Origin: Microbacterium wangchenii
Lineage (GTDB): Bacteria; Actinomycetota; Actinomycetes; Actinomycetales; Microbacteriaceae
Direction: 5' to 3'
NCBI RefSeq assembly: GCF_004564355.1
Contig: NZ_CP038266.1
Coordinates: 1,116,001-1,180,000, forward strand
DNA: 64,000 bases
Shown here: one piece after another, positions 51,547-59,105 of the stretch
Layout: each line of letters opens with the position of its first letter
Numbering within the stretch: the first letter of the stretch is position 1
The notes under the pieces: model-generated
What the model was told of the DNA's origin: nothing
Database searches by the model: none
Seen by the model: the letters and a program-made list of their open reading frames with translations, nothing else
Translations under genes and position numbers: made by a program

Positions 51547-52158
51547 GTGCCCAGAATGGTGGACGCCGATCAGCGCAGAGACGAGATCGCTGCAGCAGTG
51601 TGGCGGGTCATTCGCCGCGATGGTCTGGAACGGGCGTCCGTGCGGGAAGTGGCGCGCGAAGCCGGACTGTCCACGGGGTCGCTGCGGCACTACTTCCGCA
51701 GCCAGCCGGAGTTGCTGGTCTTCACGATGAGCTCGGTGGTGGAGCGGGTCGAGCGGCGCATCGCGGCGGTACATCAGCCGGATGATGTGTTGCAGGCGGC
51801 GAAGCTGGTGTTGGCGGAGCTGCTGCCATTGGATGACGAGCGGCACGCAGAGAACGAGGTGTGGATGGCTTTCACGTCTCGAGCCCTCGTCGACCCTGAG
51901 CTCGGATCACTGCGCGACGAAGCTTACGACCGGATGCGTGAGGCCTGTGTGCTGTGGGTCGGCCGGCTCTGCGGTGACGCCGGCGAGGACGTGCGGGAGG
52001 TGGAAGCCGAACGCTTGTTCGCCGTGCTCGACGGCCTCGCCGTCCATGCAGCCGTCCGGCCGGAACGTGCCACGCCCGCCCGGTTGCGGGCGGTGCTTGA
52101 TCATCACCTGGACCAGGTCGCCTCCTCGGGCCGCGCTGCGATGGATGGCGCACCGTGA
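51547..52158 (+). CDS. TetR-family repressor
   Basis: A 203-residue regulator. The N-terminal HTH (RRDEIAAAVWRVIRRDGLERASVREVAREAGLSTGSLRHYF, about residues 9-50) is typical; the C-terminal ligand domain resembles the BetI-like group. GTG 51547 gives the N-terminus MPRMVDADQRRDE, common in this group; ATG 51556 is the alternative and has GGAAAG nine bases upstream. It probably binds the operators just upstream and represses itself and the divergent membrane gene. Inducer unknown. Confidence 0.9.
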   Translation: MPRMVDADQRRDEIAAAVWRVIRRDGLERASVREVAREAGLSTGSLRHYFRSQPELLVFTMSSVVERVERRIAAVHQPDDVLQAAKLVLAELLPLDDERHAENEVWMAFTSRALVDPELGSLRDEAYDRMREACVLWVGRLCGDAGEDVREVEAERLFAVLDGLAVHAAVRPERATPARLRAVLDHHLDQVASSGRAAMDGAP

Positions 52159-52244
52159 TCTCGGCAAGCGCCCGCAAGCCGGTGTGATGACCGAGGAGCA
52201 TCGCCTTGCGGCTCGCCTGCGCCGATGGGCGACCGCCGCCCACC

Positions 52245-54749
52245 TCAGCGCAGGTAGCGGCCCGTGACGCTGTCGGATGCGGCGGCGATGTCCGCCGGCG
52301 TCCCCGTGGCGACGATCCGCCCACCGGCCGTCCCTCCGCCGGGCCCGAGGTCGATGATGTGGTCGGCGTTGCCGATCATGTCGAGGTCGTGCTCGATGAT
52401 GACGACGGTGGCGCCCTGGTCGATGAGCCGCTGCAGCACCCCCAGCAGCACCCGCACGTCGAGCGGATGCAGGCCGATCGAGGGTTCGTCGAGGACGAAG
52501 AGGGTGTTCCGCCGGCTCCGCCCGATGTCCGCCGACAGCTTGAGCCGCTGCGCCTCGCCGCCCGACAGCGCCGTGGTGGCCTCACCGAGGGTCAGATAGC
52601 CCAGGCCGAGGTCGGTCAGGATGCGGAGCCGGGACTCGACCCGCGCCAGATCGGCGACGTGCGGCAGCGCCTGGTCGACCGTGAGGGAGAGGAGGGCGGG
52701 AAGGCTGAGCGGATCGCCGGTGGAATCCTTCGGGGTGCGACGGATGTCGTGCGCGTCGGGGCGGTAGCGGCTGCCGCCGCACGCCGGGCACACGATGTCG
52801 ACGTCGGGGAGGAACTGCACGTCCAGGGAGATCTGCCCCGTGCCGTCGCACTCCGGGCAGCGCAGGGAGCCGGTGTTGTAGGAGAAGTCTCCCGCCGTCA
52901 GTCCCCGGGCCTGCGCCTCGGGGGTGCGCGCGTACACCCGGCGCAGGTCGTCGAGGACGCCGCTGTAGGTGGCCACGGTGGAGCGGACGTTGACGCCGAT
53001 CGGCGAGGCATCGACCACGTCGACCACGTCGATGCCCGCCGGCTCGACAGCGGTGACGTGCGCCGGAAGCGCGGCGCCCGCGGCGCGCGCGACCAGCGCG
53101 GGCACGAGACTCTCCAGGATCACCGTCGTCTTCCCAGACCCCGAGACGCCGGTGACCGCCGTGAGACGGCCCTTGGGGATCTCCAGGTCCAGGGCCTGCA
53201 CCGTGTGGATCGGCGCCGTCGACATGCGGATGCTGCCGAGATCGAAGAGTTCGGCGGGCGTGGTGCGCTCGCGCACCGTTTCCGCTGCGCTCGCGCCGAG
53301 GAACGGCGCGATGCGCGAGCGGGGGTCGCCGATGACATCCGCGCGCGTGCCGGCCGCGATGACGGTGCCGCCGTCGGCGCCAGAGCCGGGCCCGATCTCG
53401 ATGAGCCAGTCCGCCTCGCGCAGCACGTGGGTGTCATGGTCGACGACGACCACGGAGTTGCCGTCGCGCAGCAGGCTGCGGATGACCGCGATGAGGCCGT
53501 CGAGGTTCGAGGGATGCAGGCCGATGGACGGCTCGTCGAGGACGTAGAGCACGCCCGTGGTCCGGTTGCGGACCGCACGGGAGAGCTGCACGCGCTGCCG
53601 TTCGCCGGTGGACAGGGTGGACGAGGCGCGGTCCAGCGTGAGATATCCCAGGCCCAGCTGCAGCAGCATCCGTGCACTGCCGACCATCTGCGCGACGATG
53701 CTCTCGGCCATCGCGGTCATGTCCGGTGGCATGAGCCCCGGCAGGGTCTGCACCCACGTGGTGACCTCCTCGAGCGTCTTGGCCGTCGCCTGCGCGAGCG
53801 TGATGCCGTCGACCAGCGTCGCGCGCGCCCGCGCGTTCAAGCGGCTCCCGCGACAGAGGGGACAGGTCTGGATGCTGAGGAATCGCTCGATCCGGCCGAT
53901 CCCGCTCTCCGTCTCGGCCTTGCGCAGGGCCTCGACGACCGATTGATGCGCGTTGCGGTAGGTGGCGTTGAGCTCGAACAGCTTGCCGTTCTTCGACGGG
54001 TACAGGATGACCCGTTTCTCCTCGGGACCGGCGAACACGATCCGACGTTCCCGCGCGGTGAGCTCCGCGAAGGGGACGTCGGTGCGCACCCCCATCTCGG
54101 CGACGACCTTCGAGTTCGCCGCCAGACCGAACAGCCCCCACGGCGCGACGGCACCGTCGTCGATGCTGATCGTCTCATCGGGCACGAGGGTGGTGTCGTC
54201 CACGTCGCGCACGATCCCCGTTCCTTCGCACCGCTCGCACGCGCCCTCGCTGTTGAACGCGAACGACTCCGCGCTCGGTGGTGGGAAGACGGCGCCGCAC
54301 GTCGGGCACGTCAGCGGCCGGTCCAGCGCGACGTCGGTGGTCGGCGGCATCCGGTGCCCGTTGGGGCATTCGTGACTGCCGAGGCGGGAGTAGATCAGTC
54401 TCAGAGTGTTGAGCAGTTCGGTGGAGGTGCCGAACGTGGATCGCACCCCGGGCACGGCGGGGCGCTGACGCAGCGCGAGAGCGGCGGGCACGTGCTCGAC
54501 GCTGTCGACGGCCGCGCGGGCGGCCTGAGTGAGGCGCCGCCGCGTGTAGGTGGAGAGCGCCTCGACGTAGCGACGGGAGCCCTCGGCGTACAGCATCCCG
54601 AGCGCGAGCGACGATTTGCCCGATCCTGATACTCCGGCGATCGACACCATCATGTGCAGGGGCACGTCGACGTCGATGTTCTTGAGGTTGTTCACCCGGG
54701 CGCCGCGCACGCGGATGGCGTCCGGGAGCGCAGCCGCCGCCGGTCGCAT
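52245..54749 (-). CDS. UvrA2/DrrC-like ATPase
   Basis: An 834-residue UvrA paralogue with two ABC ATPase heads. First head: Walker A GVSGSGKSSL at residues 39-48, signature LSTGERQRVQLSRAV, Walker B VLYVLDEPSIGLHP. Second head: GVSGSGKTTV, ALSGGEAQRLKLS, LFVLDEPSIGLHP. Zinc-knuckle pairs are CPNG/CPTC, CERCEGTG, CPLCRGSR, CPECDGTG and CPACGGSR. It is ~120 residues shorter than UvrA (about 950), mainly in the first head, where UvrA binds UvrB. Members of this class give resistance to DNA-binding drugs such as daunorubicin. The normal uvrA is not in the window. Confidence 0.9.
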   Translation of the reverse strand: MRPAAAALPDAIRVRGARVNNLKNIDVDVPLHMMVSIAGVSGSGKSSLALGMLYAEGSRRYVEALSTYTRRRLTQAARAAVDSVEHVPAALALRQRPAVPGVRSTFGTSTELLNTLRLIYSRLGSHECPNGHRMPPTTDVALDRPLTCPTCGAVFPPPSAESFAFNSEGACERCEGTGIVRDVDDTTLVPDETISIDDGAVAPWGLFGLAANSKVVAEMGVRTDVPFAELTARERRIVFAGPEEKRVILYPSKNGKLFELNATYRNAHQSVVEALRKAETESGIGRIERFLSIQTCPLCRGSRLNARARATLVDGITLAQATAKTLEEVTTWVQTLPGLMPPDMTAMAESIVAQMVGSARMLLQLGLGYLTLDRASSTLSTGERQRVQLSRAVRNRTTGVLYVLDEPSIGLHPSNLDGLIAVIRSLLRDGNSVVVVDHDTHVLREADWLIEIGPGSGADGGTVIAAGTRADVIGDPRSRIAPFLGASAAETVRERTTPAELFDLGSIRMSTAPIHTVQALDLEIPKGRLTAVTGVSGSGKTTVILESLVPALVARAAGAALPAHVTAVEPAGIDVVDVVDASPIGVNVRSTVATYSGVLDDLRRVYARTPEAQARGLTAGDFSYNTGSLRCPECDGTGQISLDVQFLPDVDIVCPACGGSRYRPDAHDIRRTPKDSTGDPLSLPALLSLTVDQALPHVADLARVESRLRILTDLGLGYLTLGEATTALSGGEAQRLKLSADIGRSRRNTLFVLDEPSIGLHPLDVRVLLGVLQRLIDQGATVVIIEHDLDMIGNADHIIDLGPGGGTAGGRIVATGTPADIAAASDSVTGRYLR

Positions 54750-54777
54750 GATCAGGCCGCCCGGCCGCGGCCGCCCA

Positions 54778-54981
54778 TCAGCTCGGCGGCCGGGTGTCGA
54801 CGTCGTGCCGGTCGGCGTCGCCGATCCGCGGGTCGGCCGCCGTCTCCGGCGACACCGGCGATGTCCCGGCCGGTGCTTCGGTGCCCGGGTAGCGGGGCTG
54901 TTCGACGTCCATGTCGGCGTCGCGCTCGTCGGCGGGCGGCAGGTGGTCGAGGGGCTGGGGGATGTCGTCTGGCTTGCTCAT
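54778..54981 (-). CDS. Small acidic hydrophilic protein
   Basis: A 67-residue protein rich in Asp, Pro and Glu, without hydrophobic segments and probably disordered. GGAGG lies eight bases before the ATG. Codon use looks like coding DNA with high third-position GC, but no family is recognised. It stands between the UvrA-like gene and the rSAM/Lgt-like operon, all in the same direction. Confidence 0.55.
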   Translation of the reverse strand: MSKPDDIPQPLDHLPPADERDADMDVEQPRYPGTEAPAGTSPVSPETAADPRIGDADRHDVDTRPPS

Positions 54982-55098
54982 GCCGACAGCCTCCGCGATC
55001 TCGCCGGCGGCGGGATAGGGGTTGCGATCGGCGGCGCACGCGCCTAACGACCGGCCGCACCCGGTCTCATCGGCGGCCGCGGCCGTGCCGGGCGTGTC

Positions 55099-55497
55099 TC
55101 AGCCGAAACCGCCCAGCAGGGCGATGCACGGACCGATCACGATGAGCCAGGCGGCGCCCGTCATGATGAGCATCCCGGTGCCGTACGGGCGGGAGCGCGG
55201 GGAGAACATCAGGGCGATGGAGACGACGGCGATGGCGATGAACGGCCACAGGAAGCCGAAGATGGTGCTCACGGCGCCGAGGGTGCCCAGGGCCAGCACG
55301 ATGCCCAGCACGTACGCGCCGCACCCGATGCCCAGGCCCGCCGCGACGCCGCCGCCGAACCCCCTGCGGCCTCCGGGCGGCTGCTGCGGGGGAGGTGGTG
55401 CGCCTCCGGGCGGCTGGTGCGGGGGAGGCGGCGGTGGCGTGCCGGGAGGCGGTGCGAAGCGCGGCGGCTCTTGCGGGTCGTCAGGCGTGCTGGGCAT
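55099..55497 (-). CDS. Pro-rich small membrane protein, last gene of rSAM operon
   Basis: A 132-residue protein. Residues 1-45 are a Pro-rich cytoplasmic arm with a run of Pro (PPPPPP at 21-26) and RRGFGGG at its end, followed by about three membrane segments (50-72, 79-98 and 108-130). Such Pro-rich arms tether partners. It begins 17 bases inside the 3' end of the Lgt-like gene, so it is [12 protein letters not shown]. Family unknown. Confidence 0.75.
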   Translation of the reverse strand: MPSTPDDPQEPPRFAPPPGTPPPPPPHQPPGGAPPPPQQPPGGRRGFGGGVAAGLGIGCGAYVLGIVLALGTLGAVSTIFGFLWPFIAIAVVSIALMFSPRSRPYGTGMLIMTGAAWLIVIGPCIALLGGFG

Positions 55498-56305
55498 TCG
55501 GCGTCGTCCTTCCGGGTTCGGCTTCGGGCTGTGAGGTCTCACGGAATCTCCCGCGCCGCGCCATCCACACGATGCGCGCGAGCAGCAGCGGGATGGTGAC
55601 GGCCAGGAACAGCTGCGGACGGGTGAGGCCGATCCACGCGACCTCGTTGCCGCGGACGAACTCCACACCGAAGCGGAAGAGGCCGTACGCGGCGATGAAG
55701 AGCGTGAGCGTCTCTCCCGCGGCGATCGGGCGGTGGCGCAGCCAGAACCACAGCAGTACGAACGCCGCCGCGTGGAACGCGATCTCGTAGACGAAGCTCG
55801 GATGCAGCGGCACGCCGGCCTCGGCCCCCACGCGTGCGGCGGCCGCAGGCTCCAGCACGATGCCCCATGCGGCGCCGGTGGGGGTTCCGGGCTCCTCGGT
55901 GAGGAGGCACCCGATGCGCCCGATGACCATCGCCAGCGCGACGGCAGGGGCGAACAGGTCGCCGGTGCGGCCGGGGAAGCGGACGATCCGCTTGGCCACG
56001 TGCACGCCTAGCCATGCGCCCACGAGCGCCGACAGCATCGATGCATTGCCGTACGCGAGCTGGTCGATGAGGCTCAGGTTCCGCGACGGATCCAGGTGCT
56101 GGGCCCACGTCCCCAGGCGCGAGAACACGGCGGCGCCGAGGAGCGCCCCCAGGACGATGTAGGCCAGACGCGGATCGCTCACCCCGCGGCGGCGCTTCTC
56201 CACCAGGAAGACCGCGCCGGCGGCGGCGAGGCCGAGGGCGACGAAGACGGCGTGCGTGTCCACCGGCGGCAGCCACGGGACGAGGTCGCGAAGAGTGGGG
56301 AACAC
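55481..56305 (-). CDS. Lgt-like (prolipoprotein diacylglyceryl transferase-like) protein, divergent active site
   Basis: A 274-residue protein with about seven membrane segments. It keeps IGRIGCLLTEE (Arg130, Glu137/138), HPSFVYE (168-174, equal to HPTQLYE in Lgt) and YGLFRFGVEFVR (Arg211, Glu215). Lgt's HGG motif, which carries an essential His in the E. coli enzyme, is replaced by a SMLSALVG-like segment (about 89-96), and the Asn of GRxGN is Cys133. It therefore probably does not perform standard lipoprotein modification but may use phospholipid diacylglyceryl groups. Third gene of the operon; GTG start three bases after the preceding stop. Confidence 0.85.
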   Translation of the reverse strand: MFPTLRDLVPWLPPVDTHAVFVALGLAAAGAVFLVEKRRRGVSDPRLAYIVLGALLGAAVFSRLGTWAQHLDPSRNLSLIDQLAYGNASMLSALVGAWLGVHVAKRIVRFPGRTGDLFAPAVALAMVIGRIGCLLTEEPGTPTGAAWGIVLEPAAAARVGAEAGVPLHPSFVYEIAFHAAAFVLLWFWLRHRPIAAGETLTLFIAAYGLFRFGVEFVRGNEVAWIGLTRPQLFLAVTIPLLLARIVWMARRGRFRETSQPEAEPGRTTPNAQHA

Positions 56306-56308
56306 CGG

Positions 56309-56623
56309 TCAGCTCAGCAATCGCACCCACATCATGACCCACAACGGGACGGCCGCCAGCGCGAGCACCTCGAGCACCCACAGGTAGGCCAGGACGAGAC
56401 GCGTGTCGCCGAGCCGGCAGCGGGAGCGGAGGAGGCCGGCACGCCGTGCCCGGGTGTACCCGGCGATGGCGACGCCGGCGAAGACGGCCACGGCGATCGG
56501 GCCGAGCAGGGCGGCGATCGCGGCGACGGTGGTGAACACGCACAGGCGCAGCGGGTCGAACGGTGCGGGGTCGGCCACCGACGGGTCGCGCTGGTTGAGG
56601 TGGCGGAAATCGGCGGTGCTCAT
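56309..56623 (-). CDS. Small two-segment membrane protein in rSAM operon
   Basis: A 104-residue protein with a polar N-terminus (1-25), two membrane segments (about 27-52 and 76-101) and a basic loop between them (YTRARRAGLLRSRCR). Its ATG overlaps the stop of the radical SAM gene (ATGA). No named family is recognised. It could anchor the radical SAM enzyme at the membrane; this is inference from gene order. Confidence 0.78.
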   Translation of the reverse strand: MSTADFRHLNQRDPSVADPAPFDPLRLCVFTTVAAIAALLGPIAVAVFAGVAIAGYTRARRAGLLRSRCRLGDTRLVLAYLWVLEVLALAAVPLWVMMWVRLLS

Positions 56624-58209
56624 GCGACGCTCACCGGGAGCTGCCGTCGGCCGCCGGTCGCGGTGGAGATGCGCGTGCGCGACAGCGGCGCCCACGCCTG
56701 CACGGCGCAGAACGGCGCGCACTGGTGGGCGGCGGTGGTCTCGTTGACGGTGGCGACGTGCACGCAGCACTGGGTCAGGCGCTCCTCGATCATCGTGTTG
56801 ATGTCCATGAACGGCTTCACCGTGATGCGCAGGACCCGCTCGCCCATCATCTTCCGCAGTCGCGCGTGCTGACCGGGCAGCTTGGAGGCGGCGAGGGTGG
56901 CGAGCGTCCCGATGCCGAGGTCGCAGTTCTGGCAGATGTCGCGCCAGATGGTGGCCATCGAGGGGTGCGACAGCGACGACTGCTCACTCAAGAGGTCCAG
57001 CAGCGAGCCCTTCACGACCTCCCGGATCGCCTTGTTGACGTTCGAGTCGGCGATGCGGTTGGCGAGCATGTCGGGCTGGAGGTCGAGGAAACCCTTCAGC
57101 TGCTCGTGGCCGATCAGCCCGACGAGCGATTTCCAGTCGCCGGAGTCATCCTTCAGCAGGTAGCCCACGGAGCAGCAGTGCGGATGGCTGCAGGGCAGCG
57201 CCGTGAGGTCGCGCCACGTGACCTCGCCGTCGGTCTGCGGTCCGAGCCGCGCCAGCACGCCGGTGTGCGTGAGCCTCGCGGTGGGGTCGATGCCGGAGGA
57301 GCGGCCGGAGCCGAACACGGGCTGGATCGTCACGCCGCCGACGAACGGCGTCGCCATCGCCCGGCGGATGACGGCGCCCATCTCGCCGTCGTTGACCCCG
57401 AGCGTCGCGGTCATCGTGAGCGTCATGAAGACGCCGGCATCCGAGAGCCGCTGGATGGCGCGCTCCTTGAACCGGCGGATGTCGGCCCCGCGGTGGAACC
57501 GGGACGACTCGGCGGACTCGCCGTCGTATTGCAGGTAGATCTCCACGCGCTCGCGGTGCTTCTTGAGCGTCTCCACGAACGCATCGTCCTGGGCGATCCG
57601 CAGGCCGTTGGAGTTGATCAGGATGCGCACCACCGGCCGCGCCACGAGGTGCTCGAGCAGCTGCTCGAGCCACGGGTACAGCGTCGGCTCGCCGCCGGAG
57701 AGCATGAGCACGTCGATCCGGTTGTTCTCCCGCGCCAGGCGCGCGTCGACGGAGGCGAGGACTTCGGCCAGCGGCGCGATCGAGGATGCGGCGGGGCTGG
57801 ACTCCGCGAAGCACGTGGGGCAGCGCAGGTTGCAGTGGTCGGTGAGGTCTTCGAGCAGGATGCACGTGTGCTGGGTCTGCATCTGCGGCAGCCCGTCCTC
57901 GTAGGCCGACGGCACGGGCTTGAAGTTGCCCGCCAGGTCGGGAGTGTGCGCCTTGGTCGGGGCCGTCCACTGCTCGAGATAGGTGAGGATCTCGGCCGAC
58001 TCGTCGTAGAGCGTGCGGATGAGGCCGTGATCGGGGCATCCGCGCTCCAGCCAGATCGCCCCGTCACGGTCGGCGAGCCATCCCGAGAGCCGCCGGACCT
58101 CGCTGAGCGGCCGGTCCGGTTCCTCCTCGTGACACTCCGGGCAGAACGCGTTGACGTATCGATGGACGCGATAGTCGCGCAGGGGCATCCCCGCACCGGG
58201 CTGGCTCAT
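56620..58209 (-). CDS. Radical SAM protein of the MJ0619/tetraether-synthase (Tes) type
   Basis: A 529-residue protein. A rubredoxin-like N-terminus (CPEC at 23-26, then ERGCPDHG with Cys58) is followed by a radical SAM core: CNLRCPTC with Cys126, Cys130 and Cys133, GGEP at 172-175 and NSNGLRI at 199-205. C-terminal cysteines that could bind auxiliary clusters are 340, 345, 346, 426, 429, 481, 482, 497 and 501. This N-terminal metal site plus CFAESSP after the radical SAM motif is the pattern of MJ0619 and archaeal Tes, which join lipid tails by C-C bonds; the substrate here is unknown. ATG 58209 with TATGGT six bases upstream. First gene of the operon. Confidence 0.88.
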   Translation of the reverse strand: MSQPGAGMPLRDYRVHRYVNAFCPECHEEEPDRPLSEVRRLSGWLADRDGAIWLERGCPDHGLIRTLYDESAEILTYLEQWTAPTKAHTPDLAGNFKPVPSAYEDGLPQMQTQHTCILLEDLTDHCNLRCPTCFAESSPAASSIAPLAEVLASVDARLARENNRIDVLMLSGGEPTLYPWLEQLLEHLVARPVVRILINSNGLRIAQDDAFVETLKKHRERVEIYLQYDGESAESSRFHRGADIRRFKERAIQRLSDAGVFMTLTMTATLGVNDGEMGAVIRRAMATPFVGGVTIQPVFGSGRSSGIDPTARLTHTGVLARLGPQTDGEVTWRDLTALPCSHPHCCSVGYLLKDDSGDWKSLVGLIGHEQLKGFLDLQPDMLANRIADSNVNKAIREVVKGSLLDLLSEQSSLSHPSMATIWRDICQNCDLGIGTLATLAASKLPGQHARLRKMMGERVLRITVKPFMDINTMIEERLTQCCVHVATVNETTAAHQCAPFCAVQAWAPLSRTRISTATGGRRQLPVSVA

Positions 58210-58215
58210 TGGCTC

Positions 58216-58221
58216 ACCATA
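58216..58221 (-). promoter_or_regulatory. -10 element of the rSAM/Lgt-like operon
   Basis: TATGGT on the minus strand, six bases, then ATG 58209. Confidence 0.55.
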
Positions 58222-58293
58222 GCCGCGCCATAGCTTCGGAGGGGACGCGGCTCGCGCGTATCCTCGGCCGCGCTCCGCGCGCGGCCGGACAGG

Positions 58294-58647
58294 TCAGGTG
58301 ATGACGGGCTCGCCCGGGTCGCGGGCGTCGCTGAGCCCGATCATCCGCCCGCCGATCCTGGACCCGGGGCGGTGGGAGGTCCCCGGCGCGAACACCACGT
58401 AGGTTCCCGCGGGGTACGTCGTGCCGTTGTCGTCGATCTCCCCGGATGCCACGTAGTAGCGCTCCTCGAGCGCGTGATGATCCGTGACCGGCCACCGCGT
58501 CCCGGGCGCGAAATCGTACGCCCAGGCGCGGATGAGATCCGTCGCGGGCAGGAGGCGTCCGGTGATGCCGGGAGTCACTTCGAAGGGAGGCAGATCGTCG
58601 ATCCGCACGGCCTGGATGTCGGTGGGGGTGATGGAGCGCTCGGACAT
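58294..58647 (-). CDS. Cupin-domain protein
   Basis: A 117-residue single-domain cupin. Motif 1 is represented by TDHHALEERYYVASGEI and motif 2 by AGTYVVFAPGTSHRPG; His and Glu residues in these could bind a metal. Similar small proteins protect or sense organic acids, but no substrate can be given. ATG with GAAGG upstream. Confidence 0.82.
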   Translation of the reverse strand: MSERSITPTDIQAVRIDDLPPFEVTPGITGRLLPATDLIRAWAYDFAPGTRWPVTDHHALEERYYVASGEIDDNGTTYPAGTYVVFAPGTSHRPGSRIGGRMIGLSDARDPGEPVIT

Positions 58648-58733
58648 GCCTTCATCGTGCGCCCGCGCGGTCGCTCCCGCGTGCGCCCGGCGGTCACGGG
58701 GGAACGTGATCCTGCCACGCCCCCGTGGTGGGA

Positions 58734-58937
58734 CTATTCCGTTCCGCTGTCGGTGTCCGTCTGCGGCGCGTCGATGACGCCGATCCCGACGGCCTCGTGA
58801 TCGGGTTCCGCATCCAGCGGCTTGTCGGCCTTCGGCTCTTCGCCGGGGTCCTTCTCCGTGCTCGGTTCGGCCAGCTCCTCGGCGGCCGGCATGTCGTCCT
58901 CGTTGCGCTGCCCGTCCGCGTCTGCCGAGTTGCTCAT
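58734..58937 (-). CDS. Small acidic disordered protein
   Basis: A 67-residue, strongly acidic protein (MSNSADADGQRNEDDMPAA at the start), with no hydrophobic segment. GGAG lies nine bases before the ATG. It resembles two other small acidic proteins of this window (54778-54981 and 62460-62641) in composition and not in sequence. Function unknown. Confidence 0.6.
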   Translation of the reverse strand: MSNSADADGQRNEDDMPAAEELAEPSTEKDPGEEPKADKPLDAEPDHEAVGIGVIDAPQTDTDSGTE

Positions 58938-59093
58938 GGTGTGACTCCATTCGTCGTGGGTGCATCAGCAGGGTGCCATCGACGGCCCCCGACAGGCAAA
59001 GGGTTGACCCGCAGCGACAGGACACCCACCGGCGCCCGATAGCACACCGCTCGGGTCGGGACGGGTGGCTTCGGCTCCGCGGGGGCGAGCTGG

Positions 59094-59099
59094 CACCGT
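59094..59099 (+). promoter_or_regulatory. Possible -10 element, CYP152-like gene
   Basis: CACCGT, six bases, then ATG 59106. Confidence 0.4.
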
Positions 59100-59105
59100 G
59101 GAGTC

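Noticed and set aside
52206..54629. An 800-codon open frame opposite the UvrA2-like gene
   Set aside because: Shadow of the ATPase gene; biased composition, no recognisable domain, while both ABC heads on the minus strand are intact.
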